Assembly (NCBI RefSeq): GCF_036014195.1
Contig: NZ_CP107918.1
Span: forward strand, 6,820,001-6,884,000
Direction of reading: 5' to 3'
Origin: Streptomyces sp. NBC_00442
Lineage (GTDB): Bacteria > Actinomycetota > Actinomycetes > Streptomycetales > Streptomycetaceae
DNA: 64,000 bases
The first letter of the stretch is position 1, and each line of letters opens with the position of its first letter. The notes below the pieces were generated by a model that saw nothing but the letters and a program-made list of their open reading frames with translations, had not been told where the DNA came from and made no database searches. The position numbers and the translations under genes were made by a program. Positions 1 to 8,043 of this stretch are shown here, in pieces.

Positions 1-80
1 CCGTCGGTGTAGGCGTGGCGGTCGACCAGGGTACGGCCGTCACCGCCGGTGGGCAGGAACCAGTGCAGGTGAACGGTCAT
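1..80 (-). CDS. ssuD: Alkanesulfonate monooxygenase (SsuD-like), 5' end only
   Basis: The first 26 codons of a minus-strand gene that runs off the left edge. The visible N-terminus reads MTVHLHWFLPTGGDGR and continues to a HAYTD stretch, as is typical of bacterial-luciferase-fold, FMNH2-dependent alkanesulfonate monooxygenases. These release sulfite from sulfonates in the cytoplasm. Its ATG overlaps the TGA of the upstream substrate-binding protein by one base (TGATG), so translation is probably coupled. Family assignment rests on a short N-terminus plus the ssuCBA context; a related LLM-class flavin oxidoreductase is the alternative. Confidence 0.75.
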   Translation of the reverse strand, partial: MTVHLHWFLPTGGDGRTLVDRHAYTD

Positions 81-1114
81 CAGGAAGAGGCCTTTCCGTA
101 CGAGCGGGGCGCGGTGGTGGAGGGGGGAAGCGAGCCGTTGAAGCGGGTGTCGACGTAGTCCTTGAAGGAGAAGCGCCGAGGGATCAGCTTCAGATCCGCG
201 AAGGTGTCGGCGATCTGCTGCTCGGAGGAGATCGCGGCGTCGTCCACGGCCACCGCGACGCGGGTTCCGTTGCTGCGCTTCACCGAGTCGAGCGCGACGG
301 AGTAGGGCAGTCCGGTCTCCTTCGACCAGACCTTGGCCCACTCCTCGGGGTGCTTGAAGACCCAGTCCTGGGCGCGGTTGAGGCGCTGCAGATAGTCGCC
401 GATGGCCTTCGCCTTCGCCGGGTCCTTGAGCGCGGCCGGCGAGGCGACCTGGAATCCGAGGCCGTTGACCTGCCCCTCACCGGTCGTCAGGATCCGCCCC
501 TTCTTGGAGCCGAGGACCTGCGAGGTGTACGGGTCCCACACCGCCCAGGCGTCGACCTTGCCCCGGTTGAACGCGGCCAGCGCGTCGGCCGGCTGGAGGT
601 AGGTGGGCGTGACGTCGCCGATGCCGAGCCCGGCCTTCTTCAAGGTGGACAGCAACTGGTAGTGGGCGGAGCTGCCCTGGGCCACGGCGATCGACTTGCC
701 CTTGAGGTCGGAGGGCCGCTTCAGCGGGGAGTCCTCGGGGACGAGGATCGCCTCGCCCGCGGAGGAGCCATGAGTCGCCGCCACGATCTTGATCTTGGAG
801 TTGGCTCCCGCGGCGAAGACCGGTGGCGTGTTGCCGACCCCGCCGATGTCGACGGCCTTGGCGTTGACCGCTTCGAGCAGCGGCGGCCCGGAGGTGAAGG
901 TGGACCATTTGATCGTGTAGTCGAGGTGGTCGAGCTCACCGGCCGCCTTGAGGATGGCCTCCGAACCGCCCTTCTGGTCACCGACGTCGAGCGTGACCGA
1001 GCCGGAGCCCGAGCCGGACCCGGCCTTGGTGTCCGCGGCCGAGTTCCCGCCGCACGCGGCCAGAAGCACGGTGAGCGGCAGAAGCATCAAAACGGGCAGG
1101 GTGTGGCGTCGCAT
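80..1114 (-). CDS. ssuA: Aliphatic sulfonate ABC transporter substrate-binding lipoprotein
   Basis: A 344-residue exported binding protein. The N-terminus has a short basic segment, a hydrophobic stretch and a lipobox ending in Cys21 (LLAAC), so the mature protein should be lipid-anchored outside the membrane. The body looks like the SsuA/NMT1 family: a KSIAVAQGSSAHYQLL segment in the middle and a late PEEWAKVWSKETG helix typical of the nitrate/sulfonate/taurine group. An AAGGAAAG ribosome site lies about ten bases upstream of the ATG. It is third in the ssuC-B-A-D order, 125 bp after ssuB. The exact substrate (sulfonate or taurine) is inferred from the neighbouring monooxygenase. Confidence 0.88.
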   Translation of the reverse strand: MRRHTLPVLMLLPLTVLLAACGGNSAADTKAGSGSGSGSVTLDVGDQKGGSEAILKAAGELDHLDYTIKWSTFTSGPPLLEAVNAKAVDIGGVGNTPPVFAAGANSKIKIVAATHGSSAGEAILVPEDSPLKRPSDLKGKSIAVAQGSSAHYQLLSTLKKAGLGIGDVTPTYLQPADALAAFNRGKVDAWAVWDPYTSQVLGSKKGRILTTGEGQVNGLGFQVASPAALKDPAKAKAIGDYLQRLNRAQDWVFKHPEEWAKVWSKETGLPYSVALDSVKRSNGTRVAVAVDDAAISSEQQIADTFADLKLIPRRFSFKDYVDTRFNGSLPPSTTAPRSYGKASS

Positions 1115-1239
1115 GGATACGTTCTTTCCTTCGCGGAGATCGCACAGTGCGCGGGGTGCGCCGAGCGGGGTGCGGGCGGGGTCGTTGAGGTTCGGGGCGG
1201 GTTCCCGTCAGGTTCCCGTGCCGGAATCGGGCGCCGGAG

Positions 1240-2013
1240 TCAGGCGGCGGAGGCGGTGGCGACAGCGGGCTGTTCCACGCCGAGTTCGCCCAGCAGGCGG
1301 GAGCGCAGCGCGGCGAAGCCGGGCGCGCCGACCGAGCGGGGCCGCTCCAGCGGGACGGACGTGTCATGGGCGATGGCGCCGTCCCGCATGACCAGGACGC
1401 GGTCGGCGAGCAGCAGTGCCTCATCCACGTCGTGCGTCACCAGCAGGACCGCGCAGCCGCGTCGCTGCCAGAGTTCGGCGACCAGTTGCTGTGCCTTGAT
1501 CCGGGTCAGCGCGTCGAGCGCGCCGAACGGTTCGTCGAGCAGCAGCAGATCGGGTTCGCGCACCAGCGCTCGGGCGAGCGAGGCGCGCTGGGCCTCGCCG
1601 CCGGAGAGCGTCTTGGGCCACGCACCGGAGCGGTGGCCGAGCCCGACCTCCTCCAACGCCGCCTCCGCGAGCGCCCGTTGGGGCTTGCCGGGCAGTCCGA
1701 GCAGTACGTTGCGCCACACCCGCTTCCAGGGCATGAGGCGCGGTGCCTGGAAGGCCACGGCCCGCCGCCGGGGAACCAGCACCGTGCCCTCGATCTCCCG
1801 GTCGAGACCGGCGAGTACCCGCAGCAGCGTCGATTTGCCGCAGCCGCTGCGCCCGAGCAGCGCGGTGAACTCGCCCGCCCGCAGGGTGAGATCGAGTCCG
1901 TCGATGACGGGTCGCCCGTCGAACGCGCGGGTCAGTCCCTCGACCCGTACGGCGTCGGCATCGGTGGGGGCGGTGGCGGTGGTGGTCACTGGCCCGTGAA
2001 GGTCGGTCGCCAT
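1240..2013 (-). CDS. ssuB: Sulfonate ABC transporter ATPase
   Basis: A 257-residue ABC ATPase. Walker A GRSGCGKST lies at residues 54-62, followed by the signature LSGGEAQRASLARAL, Walker B LLLLDEPFGALD and the switch histidine in LLVTHDVDEA. The compact length and the QAPRLMPWKRVWRNV segment after the Q-loop are typical of the SsuB/TauB/NrtD group. The chosen ATG at 2013 lies inside the 3' end of ssuC (28-bp overlap). The frame stays open far upstream through ssuC, but that part has no ABC-like sequence. It should energise SsuC for sulfonate uptake. The 125-bp gap to ssuA holds two copies of GGTTCCCGT. Confidence 0.88.
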   Translation of the reverse strand: MATDLHGPVTTTATAPTDADAVRVEGLTRAFDGRPVIDGLDLTLRAGEFTALLGRSGCGKSTLLRVLAGLDREIEGTVLVPRRRAVAFQAPRLMPWKRVWRNVLLGLPGKPQRALAEAALEEVGLGHRSGAWPKTLSGGEAQRASLARALVREPDLLLLDEPFGALDALTRIKAQQLVAELWQRRGCAVLLVTHDVDEALLLADRVLVMRDGAIAHDTSVPLERPRSVGAPGFAALRSRLLGELGVEQPAVATASAA

Positions 2014-2888
2014 TGCAGGAGCAGCCTTTCGAGAGTGCGGACGACGGCGTCGGCGAGCAGGCCGAGGAAGGCGTACACGACCAGGCACACGACGATCACG
2101 TCGGTGCGGAAGAACTCGCGGGCCTGGTTCATCAGGAAGCCGATGCCGGCGTCCGCGTTGATCGACTCGCCGAACACCAGGGCGAGCCAGGCCGTGGCGA
2201 GGGAGTACCGCAGCCCGGTCATCGCGCCCGGAAGGGCGCCCGGGAGCACCACATGGCGCACCAGACCCCATCGGCCGAGCCCCAACGCCTTTCCCGCTTC
2301 CACGAGTTGGGCGTCCACGCCGCGAATCCCGGCGTACACGTTCAGATACAGATGGAAGGCCACGCCGAGCGCGATGAGGGCGACCTTGGGTGCCTCGCCG
2401 ATGCCGAGCCAGATGATGAACAGCGGGATCAGGCCGACCCAGGGCACGGTGCGCAGCATCTGCACGGTGGCGTCGATCAGGTCCTCGCCGAGCCGCGAGA
2501 GCCCGGAGAGCAGGGCCAGGACGATCCCGGCCACGCCCCCGACGAGCAGGCCCACCGCCACGCGCTGGAGCGAGATGCCCATCGCCGACGGCAGCGTCCC
2601 GTCCGAGATCAGATCGGTGCCGGCGCGGGCGACCGTGCCGGGCGAGGCGAGCGTGTCGGGGCTCAACACCCCGGTGGCGCTGAGGACTTGCCACAGGACG
2701 AGCAGGGTCAGCGGCCCCACGGTGCGGCGCAGCCAGCGCGGCACCGAGCGAAGCCGGCCGCCCCGCGAGGCGAGGGGAACGACGGGTTCGAGTGCGGGGC
2801 CGGCGGGTGGCGCGGTGGCGGCGCCGCGGGGCGGGGCGGCTTCTTCGGCCGGGGCGACGGCATCCGGCGGGGCATGGTCGACGGTCAT
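1986..2888 (-). CDS. ssuC: Sulfonate ABC transporter permease
   Basis: A 300-residue inner-membrane permease of the BPD_transp_1 family. A Pro/Ala-rich cytoplasmic N-terminus of about 60 residues precedes six hydrophobic segments, starting with PLTLLVLWQVLSATGVL. The EAGKALGLGRWGLVRHVVLPGALPG region is the EAA loop that docks with the ATPase. The ATG at 2888 has a GGAG seven bases upstream; an earlier in-frame start would add an unlikely Arg/Pro-rich extension. It is the first structural gene after the cysteine leader ORF (3211-3294) and overlaps ssuB by 28 bp. Confidence 0.87.
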   Translation of the reverse strand: MTVDHAPPDAVAPAEEAAPPRGAATAPPAGPALEPVVPLASRGGRLRSVPRWLRRTVGPLTLLVLWQVLSATGVLSPDTLASPGTVARAGTDLISDGTLPSAMGISLQRVAVGLLVGGVAGIVLALLSGLSRLGEDLIDATVQMLRTVPWVGLIPLFIIWLGIGEAPKVALIALGVAFHLYLNVYAGIRGVDAQLVEAGKALGLGRWGLVRHVVLPGALPGAMTGLRYSLATAWLALVFGESINADAGIGFLMNQAREFFRTDVIVVCLVVYAFLGLLADAVVRTLERLLLQWRPTFTGQ

Positions 2889-3210
2889 GGGAACTCCATG
2901 GGTCCAAGCGGTGGAAGGCGCTGGGCAGGGGCGGCCCCGGGCAGGCCGGACCGGCGCGGGCCGGCGTGGACGGTCGCGAAGGCAGGCCCTTGCGGGGCGG
3001 GAGCGCGGGTGCTGGTACGGAGCGTGACCTCGCGGCATCGCGACCGCGCACGGACGGGTGTCAGTGGGCGAGGGCGAGGCGTGCGAAGAGCCGGGGAAAC
3101 CCGGGACGGCTCCGTGTCAGGACTGGTGCGGTGAAAGCCGGGGGGAAGGCCGGCGGCGCCGGTGGGCCGAGGCGGAAGGCGTCAACAGCCGGACGGGACG
3201 CGCCGGAACG
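2889..3210 (-). promoter_or_regulatory. Long untranslated leader of the ssu operon
   Basis: A 322-base stretch between the leader peptide and ssuC with no convincing gene. It is GC-rich and holds at least two hairpin-forming segments, the clearest at 3088-3112. Its position after a Cys-rich leader ORF suggests attenuation, where ribosome stalling at Cys codons changes downstream folding. No riboswitch signature was recognised. Confidence 0.5.
3088..3112 (-). terminator. Hairpin in the ssu leader (candidate attenuator)
   Basis: On the transcribed strand GAGCCG and CGGCTC form a perfect outer stem, with GGG-TTT-CCC inside. There is no U-tract, as is common in Streptomyces. It lies about 100 bases after the leader-peptide stop codon and about 200 bases before ssuC. 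The role is inferred from position. Confidence 0.45.
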
Positions 3211-3294
3211 TCAGCAGCCGCGACAACAGGCGGCGGACGCCACCCGCAGCAGGTCGATGTGACCGCGCGTGGTGAGCAGGGCTGAACGTGACAT
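3211..3294 (-). CDS. Cysteine-rich leader peptide of the ssu operon
   Basis: A 27-codon ORF starting MSRSALLTTRGHIDLLRV and ending in Cys-Cys-Arg-Gly-Cys. It matches the actinobacterial leader-peptide pattern (a conserved HIDLLRVASA-like core followed by Cys residues) found upstream of sulfur-assimilation genes. In mycobacteria, short leaderless poly-Cys ORFs act as cysteine-responsive attenuators; that knowledge is transferred here. The ATG sits six bases after a -10 hexamer, so the transcript should be leaderless. Three of the last five codons are Cys, placed where a stalled ribosome could report low charged tRNA-Cys. Confidence 0.8.
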   Translation of the reverse strand: MSRSALLTTRGHIDLLRVASAACCRGC

Positions 3295-3330
3295 GGCGTG
3301 AACGTAGCGACCCGTTCCGGACGGGGTCAA
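3295..3330 (-). promoter_or_regulatory. Leaderless promoter of the ssu leader
   Basis: On the minus strand TTGACC (3325-3330), an 18-base spacer and TACGTT (3301-3306) precede the leader-peptide ATG by six bases. This is a housekeeping-type promoter whose expected start site falls on or next to the ATG. Confidence 0.65.
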
Positions 3331-3439
3331 CGACGTCTCGCCCCTCGGACGCGTGATCTTGCCCATTGGGCGACCCATGGGGTGGCGGCTTCGGTGCGGC
3401 ACAGCGCGTACCGGGCGTGCGGCCGGGAAGATGAGAGAC

Positions 3440-3862
3440 ATGTCCGACGCCTTCACCACCCATGTCCTGACCATCACGACCGGCTCGCAGGAGACGGTGA
3501 CCGATCTGACCGGCGACTGCGAGGAGTTCCTGCGCCGGCACGCGGCGGGCCGCGACGGTCTGCTCAACGTCTTCGTGCCGCACGCCACCGCCGGCATCGG
3601 TGTCCTGGAGACCGGTGCGGGCAGCGACGACGATCTGCTCGCCGCGCTGCACACCCTGCTTCCCGCCGACGACCGCTGGCAGCACCGGCACGGCAGCCCC
3701 GGCCACGGCCGCGACCACGTCGTGCCCGTGCTCGTCGCGCCGCACGCCACGCTGCCGGTCGTCGGCGGCCGGCTCGCCCTCGGCACCTGGCAGTCGGTGT
3801 GCCTGGTGGATACGAACAAGGACAATCCCAACCGGCAGGTCCGGCTCAGTTTTCTCGGCTGA
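3440..3862 (+). CDS. yjbQ: YjbQ family protein (secondary thiamine-phosphate synthase type)
   Basis: A 140-residue protein matching the compact YjbQ/UPF0047 fold. Conserved landmarks are VPHATAGIGVLE in the first half, a His-rich HRHGSPGHGRDH loop and the C-terminal GTWQSVCLVDTNKDNPNRQV segment. YjbQ proteins complement thiamine-phosphate synthase mutants weakly; their real substrate is unsettled. The ATG at 3440 gives the usual family length; an ATG at 3431 would add three residues but sits directly against the GGGAAG. It is divergent from the ssu leader and shares the short region 3295-3439. Confidence 0.85.
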   Translation: MSDAFTTHVLTITTGSQETVTDLTGDCEEFLRRHAAGRDGLLNVFVPHATAGIGVLETGAGSDDDLLAALHTLLPADDRWQHRHGSPGHGRDHVVPVLVAPHATLPVVGGRLALGTWQSVCLVDTNKDNPNRQVRLSFLG

Positions 3863-4017
3863 ACCGGGCGAAAGCAACTGCACAGGCCCGGGAGTTGAGG
3901 GTGTGGCATCATGGCCGCGTTGTCTGCCCGGGGGTGTGACGCCGCAATCCCCCGAGCCGCTGAAATCGGCTTCGCAACGGCCTGCTTCTCCAGCGTGGAA
4001 GGCGTGGAAGGCTAAGG

Positions 4018-4593
4018 ATGAAGGTGTCTGGCTCTGCGTTACCGTCGCCGGAGGACCGTCGGCTCAGGCGCCGTCTCAAAAAGGTTCGTCAAAACTGTGA
4101 GGCGCTGCTCGCGGACTGGGGCATGGAGCACGGGTGCGGCATTGATGAACTGCACCGCTATCTCAGCACCCAGAACCGGCGTCCGATCCATCTGATTCCG
4201 ATGCCCTTCCCGGAACGGCATCTCTTCGGTCTCTGGCTGAAACTCGACGACTTCGACATCATCGCTTACGAGAAAGCCGCCTCCCCGTCACACAAAGAAC
4301 ACATCATCGCCCATGAGCTCTCCCATATCGCCTTTGCCCACCGCGGTTCCGTGGAATTCGACCACAGCGATACCAGCCGCCTGTTCACCGACGTCGAACC
4401 GGCCGAGGTCCAGGGCATGTTGATGCGGTCCCGCTACAGCGACGACGAGGAGCAGGAGGCCGAGACGATGGCGTCGCTGATCCTGGCCCGCGCCACCAAG
4501 AGGTGGCTGGAACCGGCCTGGGGCGTCCCCGACGAGGCCGCGGAGATCGTCGCCCGCATCGAGAACGGCGTCGGCCACCCGGACCCGTCGTGA
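4018..4593 (+). CDS. ImmA/IrrE-type metallopeptidase
   Basis: A 191-residue protein with a zinc-peptidase motif HELSH at residues 99-103, followed by IAFAH. The N-terminal segment with LHRYLSTQNRRPIHLIPMPF is typical of the Streptomyces ImmA/IrrE-like proteins often labelled as toxin components. Family members cleave or sequester repressors (ImmA, IrrE); none of that is shown here. No helix-turn-helix partner is adjacent. Instead its TGA overlaps the GTG of a 7-TM gene (GTGA at 4590-4593), which in turn overlaps a helical-repeat gene, so the three are probably co-expressed and act together. GGAAGG lies upstream of the ATG. Confidence 0.8.
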   Translation: MKVSGSALPSPEDRRLRRRLKKVRQNCEALLADWGMEHGCGIDELHRYLSTQNRRPIHLIPMPFPERHLFGLWLKLDDFDIIAYEKAASPSHKEHIIAHELSHIAFAHRGSVEFDHSDTSRLFTDVEPAEVQGMLMRSRYSDDEEQEAETMASLILARATKRWLEPAWGVPDEAAEIVARIENGVGHPDPS

Positions 4594-5804
4594 ACGCGGT
4601 CAACACGGTCCTCACCTGGGTCTGCGCGCTCGGCGGCATCGCCGCCTTCGGCTACCGGCTGCCCGACCTGCTGCGCAGGAAGCACGACGTGGCCCTGTGG
4701 GCGCTCTGCGTCTACTTCCTGTGCTCGGGCATCAGCTTCCTGGTCGACCTGGACGCCCTGCGGGTACACATCTCCGACCTGTTCGGCCTGCCCAACATCA
4801 CCTCACTGATCGTGCAGGTCGCCGTCGTGGTCCTCACCGCGGCCCAGCAGGTCGTCCTCGTGTACTGGTCGTCGCCCCCCGAAGCGGCCCGCGGGCGGGC
4901 GGGGCGACGGGTGCTGTTCTTCGGCGCCGCGCTGTGCGTCCTCGTGGTGGCCTCCCTCGCCGTGAGCCCCGTCGCCAGCGCCAAGACGGCCACCTCCACG
5001 ATCCTGCTCAGCATCCAGGACGGCCGGTACGCGCTGTACATGTCGTTCTATCTCGTGATCTGCGGTGTGGGGCAGTTCGAGACGGTCCGCCTGTCGCTGC
5101 GCTTCACCAAGATGGCCAACCGGCAATGGCTCAAGGTCGGTATGCGCACGGTGACCGTGGGCGCGAGCCTGATCCTGGTGTACTGCGTCACCCGCAGCAT
5201 CCAGATCGCCGGCACCCGGCTGCACTACGACGCCTCCGCCCTCGACCCCGTCCAGTGGTCGTGCGGCACCGTCGGAGCCCTGCTCCAGATCACCGGCTGG
5301 ACCATTCCGTCGTGGGGCATCCACCTGACCCGCGCCGCGGGCTGGCTGCGCAGCTACCGCTCCTACCTCAGGCTGCGGCCGCTGTGGTGGGCGCTCTGCC
5401 AGGCCTCGCCGGACATCGCGCTCGACCCGCCCCGCTCCTGGGCGCGCGACCTGGTCCCGCCGCGCGATCCGCACTACAGCCTCTACCGGCGGGTCATCGA
5501 GATACGCGACGGACAGCTGATGCTGCGCACCTCGCTCTCGCTCGCGGACTTCTCCCGCGTGGCCCGCTCGCTCGGCCTCCCCGAGGACCCCACGTCCCCG
5601 CTCGGCGAGGCGCTCCAGGTGCGGGCCGTCCTCGACCGTTCCGCATCGGAGCGGGACGAGCAGGCGGACGCCGCGGACATCCCCGCACGGCCGCCGTACG
5701 ACGACTTCCGCGACGAGGTGGAGTGGCTGACGCGGGTGGCGTCCTCGTTCACCGCCCTCACCCAGGGCCGGCCCGTGCCGGTCCCCGCCAGAATCCCCTC
5801 ATGA
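4590..5804 (+). CDS. MAB_1171c-like seven-TM membrane protein
   Basis: A 404-residue membrane protein. The GTG start at 4590 overlaps the preceding stop. About seven hydrophobic helices fill residues 1-260, for example TWVCALGGIAAFGYRL and SLIVQVAVVVLTAAQQVVLVYW. A soluble C-terminal tail of about 140 residues follows, including YSLYRRVIEIRDGQLMLR. It resembles the MAB_1171c family of putative transporters, whose function is unknown and which often follows an ImmA/IrrE-type gene in Streptomyces. A conserved cytoplasmic tail after seven helices would suit a sensor as well as a transporter. The stop overlaps the next start by four bases (ATGA). Confidence 0.75.
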   Translation: MNAVNTVLTWVCALGGIAAFGYRLPDLLRRKHDVALWALCVYFLCSGISFLVDLDALRVHISDLFGLPNITSLIVQVAVVVLTAAQQVVLVYWSSPPEAARGRAGRRVLFFGAALCVLVVASLAVSPVASAKTATSTILLSIQDGRYALYMSFYLVICGVGQFETVRLSLRFTKMANRQWLKVGMRTVTVGASLILVYCVTRSIQIAGTRLHYDASALDPVQWSCGTVGALLQITGWTIPSWGIHLTRAAGWLRSYRSYLRLRPLWWALCQASPDIALDPPRSWARDLVPPRDPHYSLYRRVIEIRDGQLMLRTSLSLADFSRVARSLGLPEDPTSPLGEALQVRAVLDRSASERDEQADAADIPARPPYDDFRDEVEWLTRVASSFTALTQGRPVPVPARIPS

Positions 5805-6763
5805 CCCAGGCGTCCCACCCACCCGTCGCGGCGCGCGACGACGCGGGCCGCCGGACGTCGGCGGCCACGGCGTCGCGCGCGGTCCGGCATCTGGTGGCGC
5901 TCGACGCCGCACACGGCGCGACGGCCGCCCTGCCGGCCGTACGTCAACTCCTGATGCGCGTACCGGAGCTGACGGCCGACCCGGCCGGCCTGTACGGGGC
6001 GGACCGCGATCTGACCGCCGCCCTCGCCGAACTGTGCGAAGTGATCGGCTGGATCCTCTTCGACGCGGGCCTCAACCGCGGGGCCCACCGCATGAACCTG
6101 AGGGCCCTGGCCCTTGCCGAACGCTGCGGCGACCGCGCCATCGCCCGACTGGTGCTGCTCAACCACAGCATGCTCCACACCCACCGGGGCCGCCCGAGGG
6201 CCGCCCTCGACGCCGTGGCCGAGGTGGCGGGCCCGCGGCCGCTGCCGAATCTGGTCGCCACCCTCGTCCTGATCCGCCGCGCCCACGCGATCGCGCTCCT
6301 GGGCGGCCACCGGGAGGCCGGCGCGCTCATCGCCCGCGCCCGAGGCCGGTTCCTCGACGGCGCCTCGCGCCTCGACCCGCCCTGGTCGTGGTGGATCGAC
6401 GAGCCAGAACTCACCGGCCACCACGGCTGGGTCCTGGCCAGGCTGCACGACTGGGACCACGCCATCCCGCTGCTGTACGAGGCCGCCACGACCCCCGGCC
6501 CCTCATACCGCCATCTCTTCACCGCGGAACTCCTCGCCGCCCTGACCGGGGCCGGGGCGTGGAGCGAGGCCGAAGGCCTCATCGCCGACCTGGCCCCGCG
6601 CGCCGCGGGCATCGGCTCCGCGCGGACGACCCAGACCCTCGCCCGCACCGCCACCCAGCTGCGCGACTGCGTGGCGGCGCCCCCGAACCTGCGGGACGCG
6701 GCGGCCTTCCTGCTGGAGGCGGTCCCCCCTCATCCCGAGGACAAGGGCCGGCCTTCCCGCTAG
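5801..6763 (+). CDS. Helical-repeat (TPR-like) protein of the ImmA cassette
   Basis: A 320-residue soluble protein that is almost entirely alpha-helical and Ala/Leu/Arg-rich. Repeated helix pairs such as MNLRALALAERCGDRAIARL and GHREAGALIARARGRFLDG look like degenerate tetratricopeptide repeats. There is no signal peptide, membrane segment or catalytic motif. The ATG overlaps the stop of the 7-TM gene (ATGA), so it completes a three-gene translationally coupled unit. Proteins of this kind in Streptomyces are usually called regulators or hypothetical; a scaffold linking the membrane protein to the peptidase is my inference. Confidence 0.6.
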   Translation: MTQASHPPVAARDDAGRRTSAATASRAVRHLVALDAAHGATAALPAVRQLLMRVPELTADPAGLYGADRDLTAALAELCEVIGWILFDAGLNRGAHRMNLRALALAERCGDRAIARLVLLNHSMLHTHRGRPRAALDAVAEVAGPRPLPNLVATLVLIRRAHAIALLGGHREAGALIARARGRFLDGASRLDPPWSWWIDEPELTGHHGWVLARLHDWDHAIPLLYEAATTPGPSYRHLFTAELLAALTGAGAWSEAEGLIADLAPRAAGIGSARTTQTLARTATQLRDCVAAPPNLRDAAAFLLEAVPPHPEDKGRPSR

Positions 6764-6817
6764 GCCCGCCGGGCTCCGCACGCACCACCCCACCCCAAGC
6801 CGACAGACAGGGACAAC

Positions 6818-7291
6818 ATGCTTCACATCCGGGTGTCCACGCCCGCGGCCGCCGCTCTCGTGGCGGTCGTGCTCCTCTTCGCCGCCGGAGGCCCCGTCTC
6901 CGAGGTCGCCTACGGCACCGCCGTGACGCCGGCGTCGCAGGCGCAGACCACCACCCACGGCAGCCCCTACGTGGCGACGCATCTCTACTTCGGAACGGGC
7001 CGTCACAACGGCGAACCGCCCATCACCGACGACCAGTTCATGAAGTTCGTCGCCGATGTGATCACGCCCCGGTTCCCGGTCGGCCTGACCATACAAGAGG
7101 GCCGCGGGCAGTGGCGCGACAAGACGGGCAGCATCAACAGGGAGAACTCCTACGAGCTGACGGTGCTCTATCCCTCGCGCGAGGCCCGCACCCACGACCC
7201 CGACATCGAGTACATCCGCAACCTGTACTGCTCGATGTACGGCCTGGAGTCCGTGGGTCGCGCCGACGTCAAGGCGCAGGCCGACTTCTGA
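6818..7291 (+). CDS. Secreted DUF3574 protein
   Basis: A 157-residue protein with a signal peptide (hydrophobic AAALVAVVLLFAAGG near residues 11-25). The mature part has the DUF3574 pattern: YFGTGRHNGEPPITDDQF, then TPRFPVGLTIQEGRGQWRD and a NRENSYELTVLY strand. The fold is a small ferredoxin-like domain of unknown function, presumably extracellular. It starts 55 bp after the helical-repeat gene with an AGGGA upstream, so it may be read with that cassette or alone. It converges on the next gene across a shared hairpin. Confidence 0.75.
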   Translation: MLHIRVSTPAAAALVAVVLLFAAGGPVSEVAYGTAVTPASQAQTTTHGSPYVATHLYFGTGRHNGEPPITDDQFMKFVADVITPRFPVGLTIQEGRGQWRDKTGSINRENSYELTVLYPSREARTHDPDIEYIRNLYCSMYGLESVGRADVKAQADF

Positions 7292-7295
7292 GCCC

Positions 7296-7313
7296 CACGC
7301 CTACGGGGGCGTG
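7296..7313. terminator. Short bidirectional hairpin between convergent genes
   Basis: CACGCC and GGCGTG form a six-base stem around a six-base loop, directly after the DUF3574 stop. It overlaps the 3' end of the minus-strand gene. It is a plausible weak terminator for both. Confidence 0.4.
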
Positions 7314-7885
7314 AGCCGGCGGATGACGAAGAGCATCGCGCCGAGCAGCACCAGGACCGCGCCCGTGATCAGGCCGTCGAGGTCGCCGACCCCGGCGATC
7401 ACCCGCCGTCGCTCGTCCGTGCCGGTGGCCGCGGCCACGGCGCGGGGCGTGGGGGCCGCCGTCCCGGCCCCCGACCCCGATTGACCCGCGTCCGTCGTCC
7501 CGGTCGTCCCGGCCGCGCGGTCACCCGCGGCCGCCGCCGACGGCGTGGGCGTCCCGCACCGCAGGACACCGTCGACGTCCTGGCGGAAGCCGTCCGGGCC
7601 GAGCACGGTGAAGCGGTAGCTCTGGCCCTCGCCGACCGGCACCGTGATGGTCCTGGCCCGGCCCGGCTCGACGGTCACCGCGACCCCCGCCAGCCGGAAG
7701 CGGAACGGCGCGTCGCCCGCGTTGCTCGCGGTGACGTCCACACCACCCCCGGCACAGTCGTCCACCGCGGCCACCGAGGGCGCGGGCCCCTTCCCAGGCA
7801 GCGCCGCACCGGTGCCCATCAGTGTGCTCACGGCCGCGAGCGCGAGGACCCGGCGGGCCGCGCCGTGCTTCGATGCGTGCCTCAC
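7301..7885 (-). CDS. Secreted, C-terminally membrane-anchored protein of unknown function
   Basis: A 194-residue protein with an N-terminal export signal (VLALAAVSTLMGTGAAL) and a single C-terminal hydrophobic helix (GLITGAVLVLLGAMLFVI) ending in a few charged residues. That is the layout of a cell-surface protein held by a C-terminal anchor. Between them is a small beta-rich domain with one Cys near each end (VDDCAGGGV and LRCGTP), possibly a disulfide, then a Ser/Thr/Ala-rich stalk. The GTG at 7885 has GAAGGGG upstream; an earlier in-frame ATG lacks support. No LPXTG motif was found. Function unknown. Confidence 0.6.
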   Translation of the reverse strand: MRHASKHGAARRVLALAAVSTLMGTGAALPGKGPAPSVAAVDDCAGGGVDVTASNAGDAPFRFRLAGVAVTVEPGRARTITVPVGEGQSYRFTVLGPDGFRQDVDGVLRCGTPTPSAAAAGDRAAGTTGTTDAGQSGSGAGTAAPTPRAVAAATGTDERRRVIAGVGDLDGLITGAVLVLLGAMLFVIRRLTPP

Positions 7886-8043
7886 GAGGGGCCCTTCGGG
7901 GTGGGGGAGGGGCGGCGGCGAACACATCCCAGTACGCGCGCGGACCGAAGGGCGTTCAACGCGGCCCGCGCACCGCTGTGTCGCACAGGGACCGGGTCAC
8001 GGCTGCGCCCCGCCGGAAGGCGGCGGCTCCCGCGGCGCGGGCC

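Noticed and set aside
2014..3051. Upstream extension of the ssuB frame that would make a 603-residue fusion
   Set aside because: The extension overlaps ssuC in another frame and has no domain; the ATG at 2013 gives a normal ATPase.
2889..3210. SAM or cobalamin riboswitch before ssuC
   Set aside because: No conserved box was found, while a Cys leader peptide explains the long leader.
4018..4593. Classical toxin-antitoxin pair at the ImmA-like gene
   Set aside because: No antitoxin or HTH gene is adjacent; the partners are a membrane protein and a helical-repeat protein.
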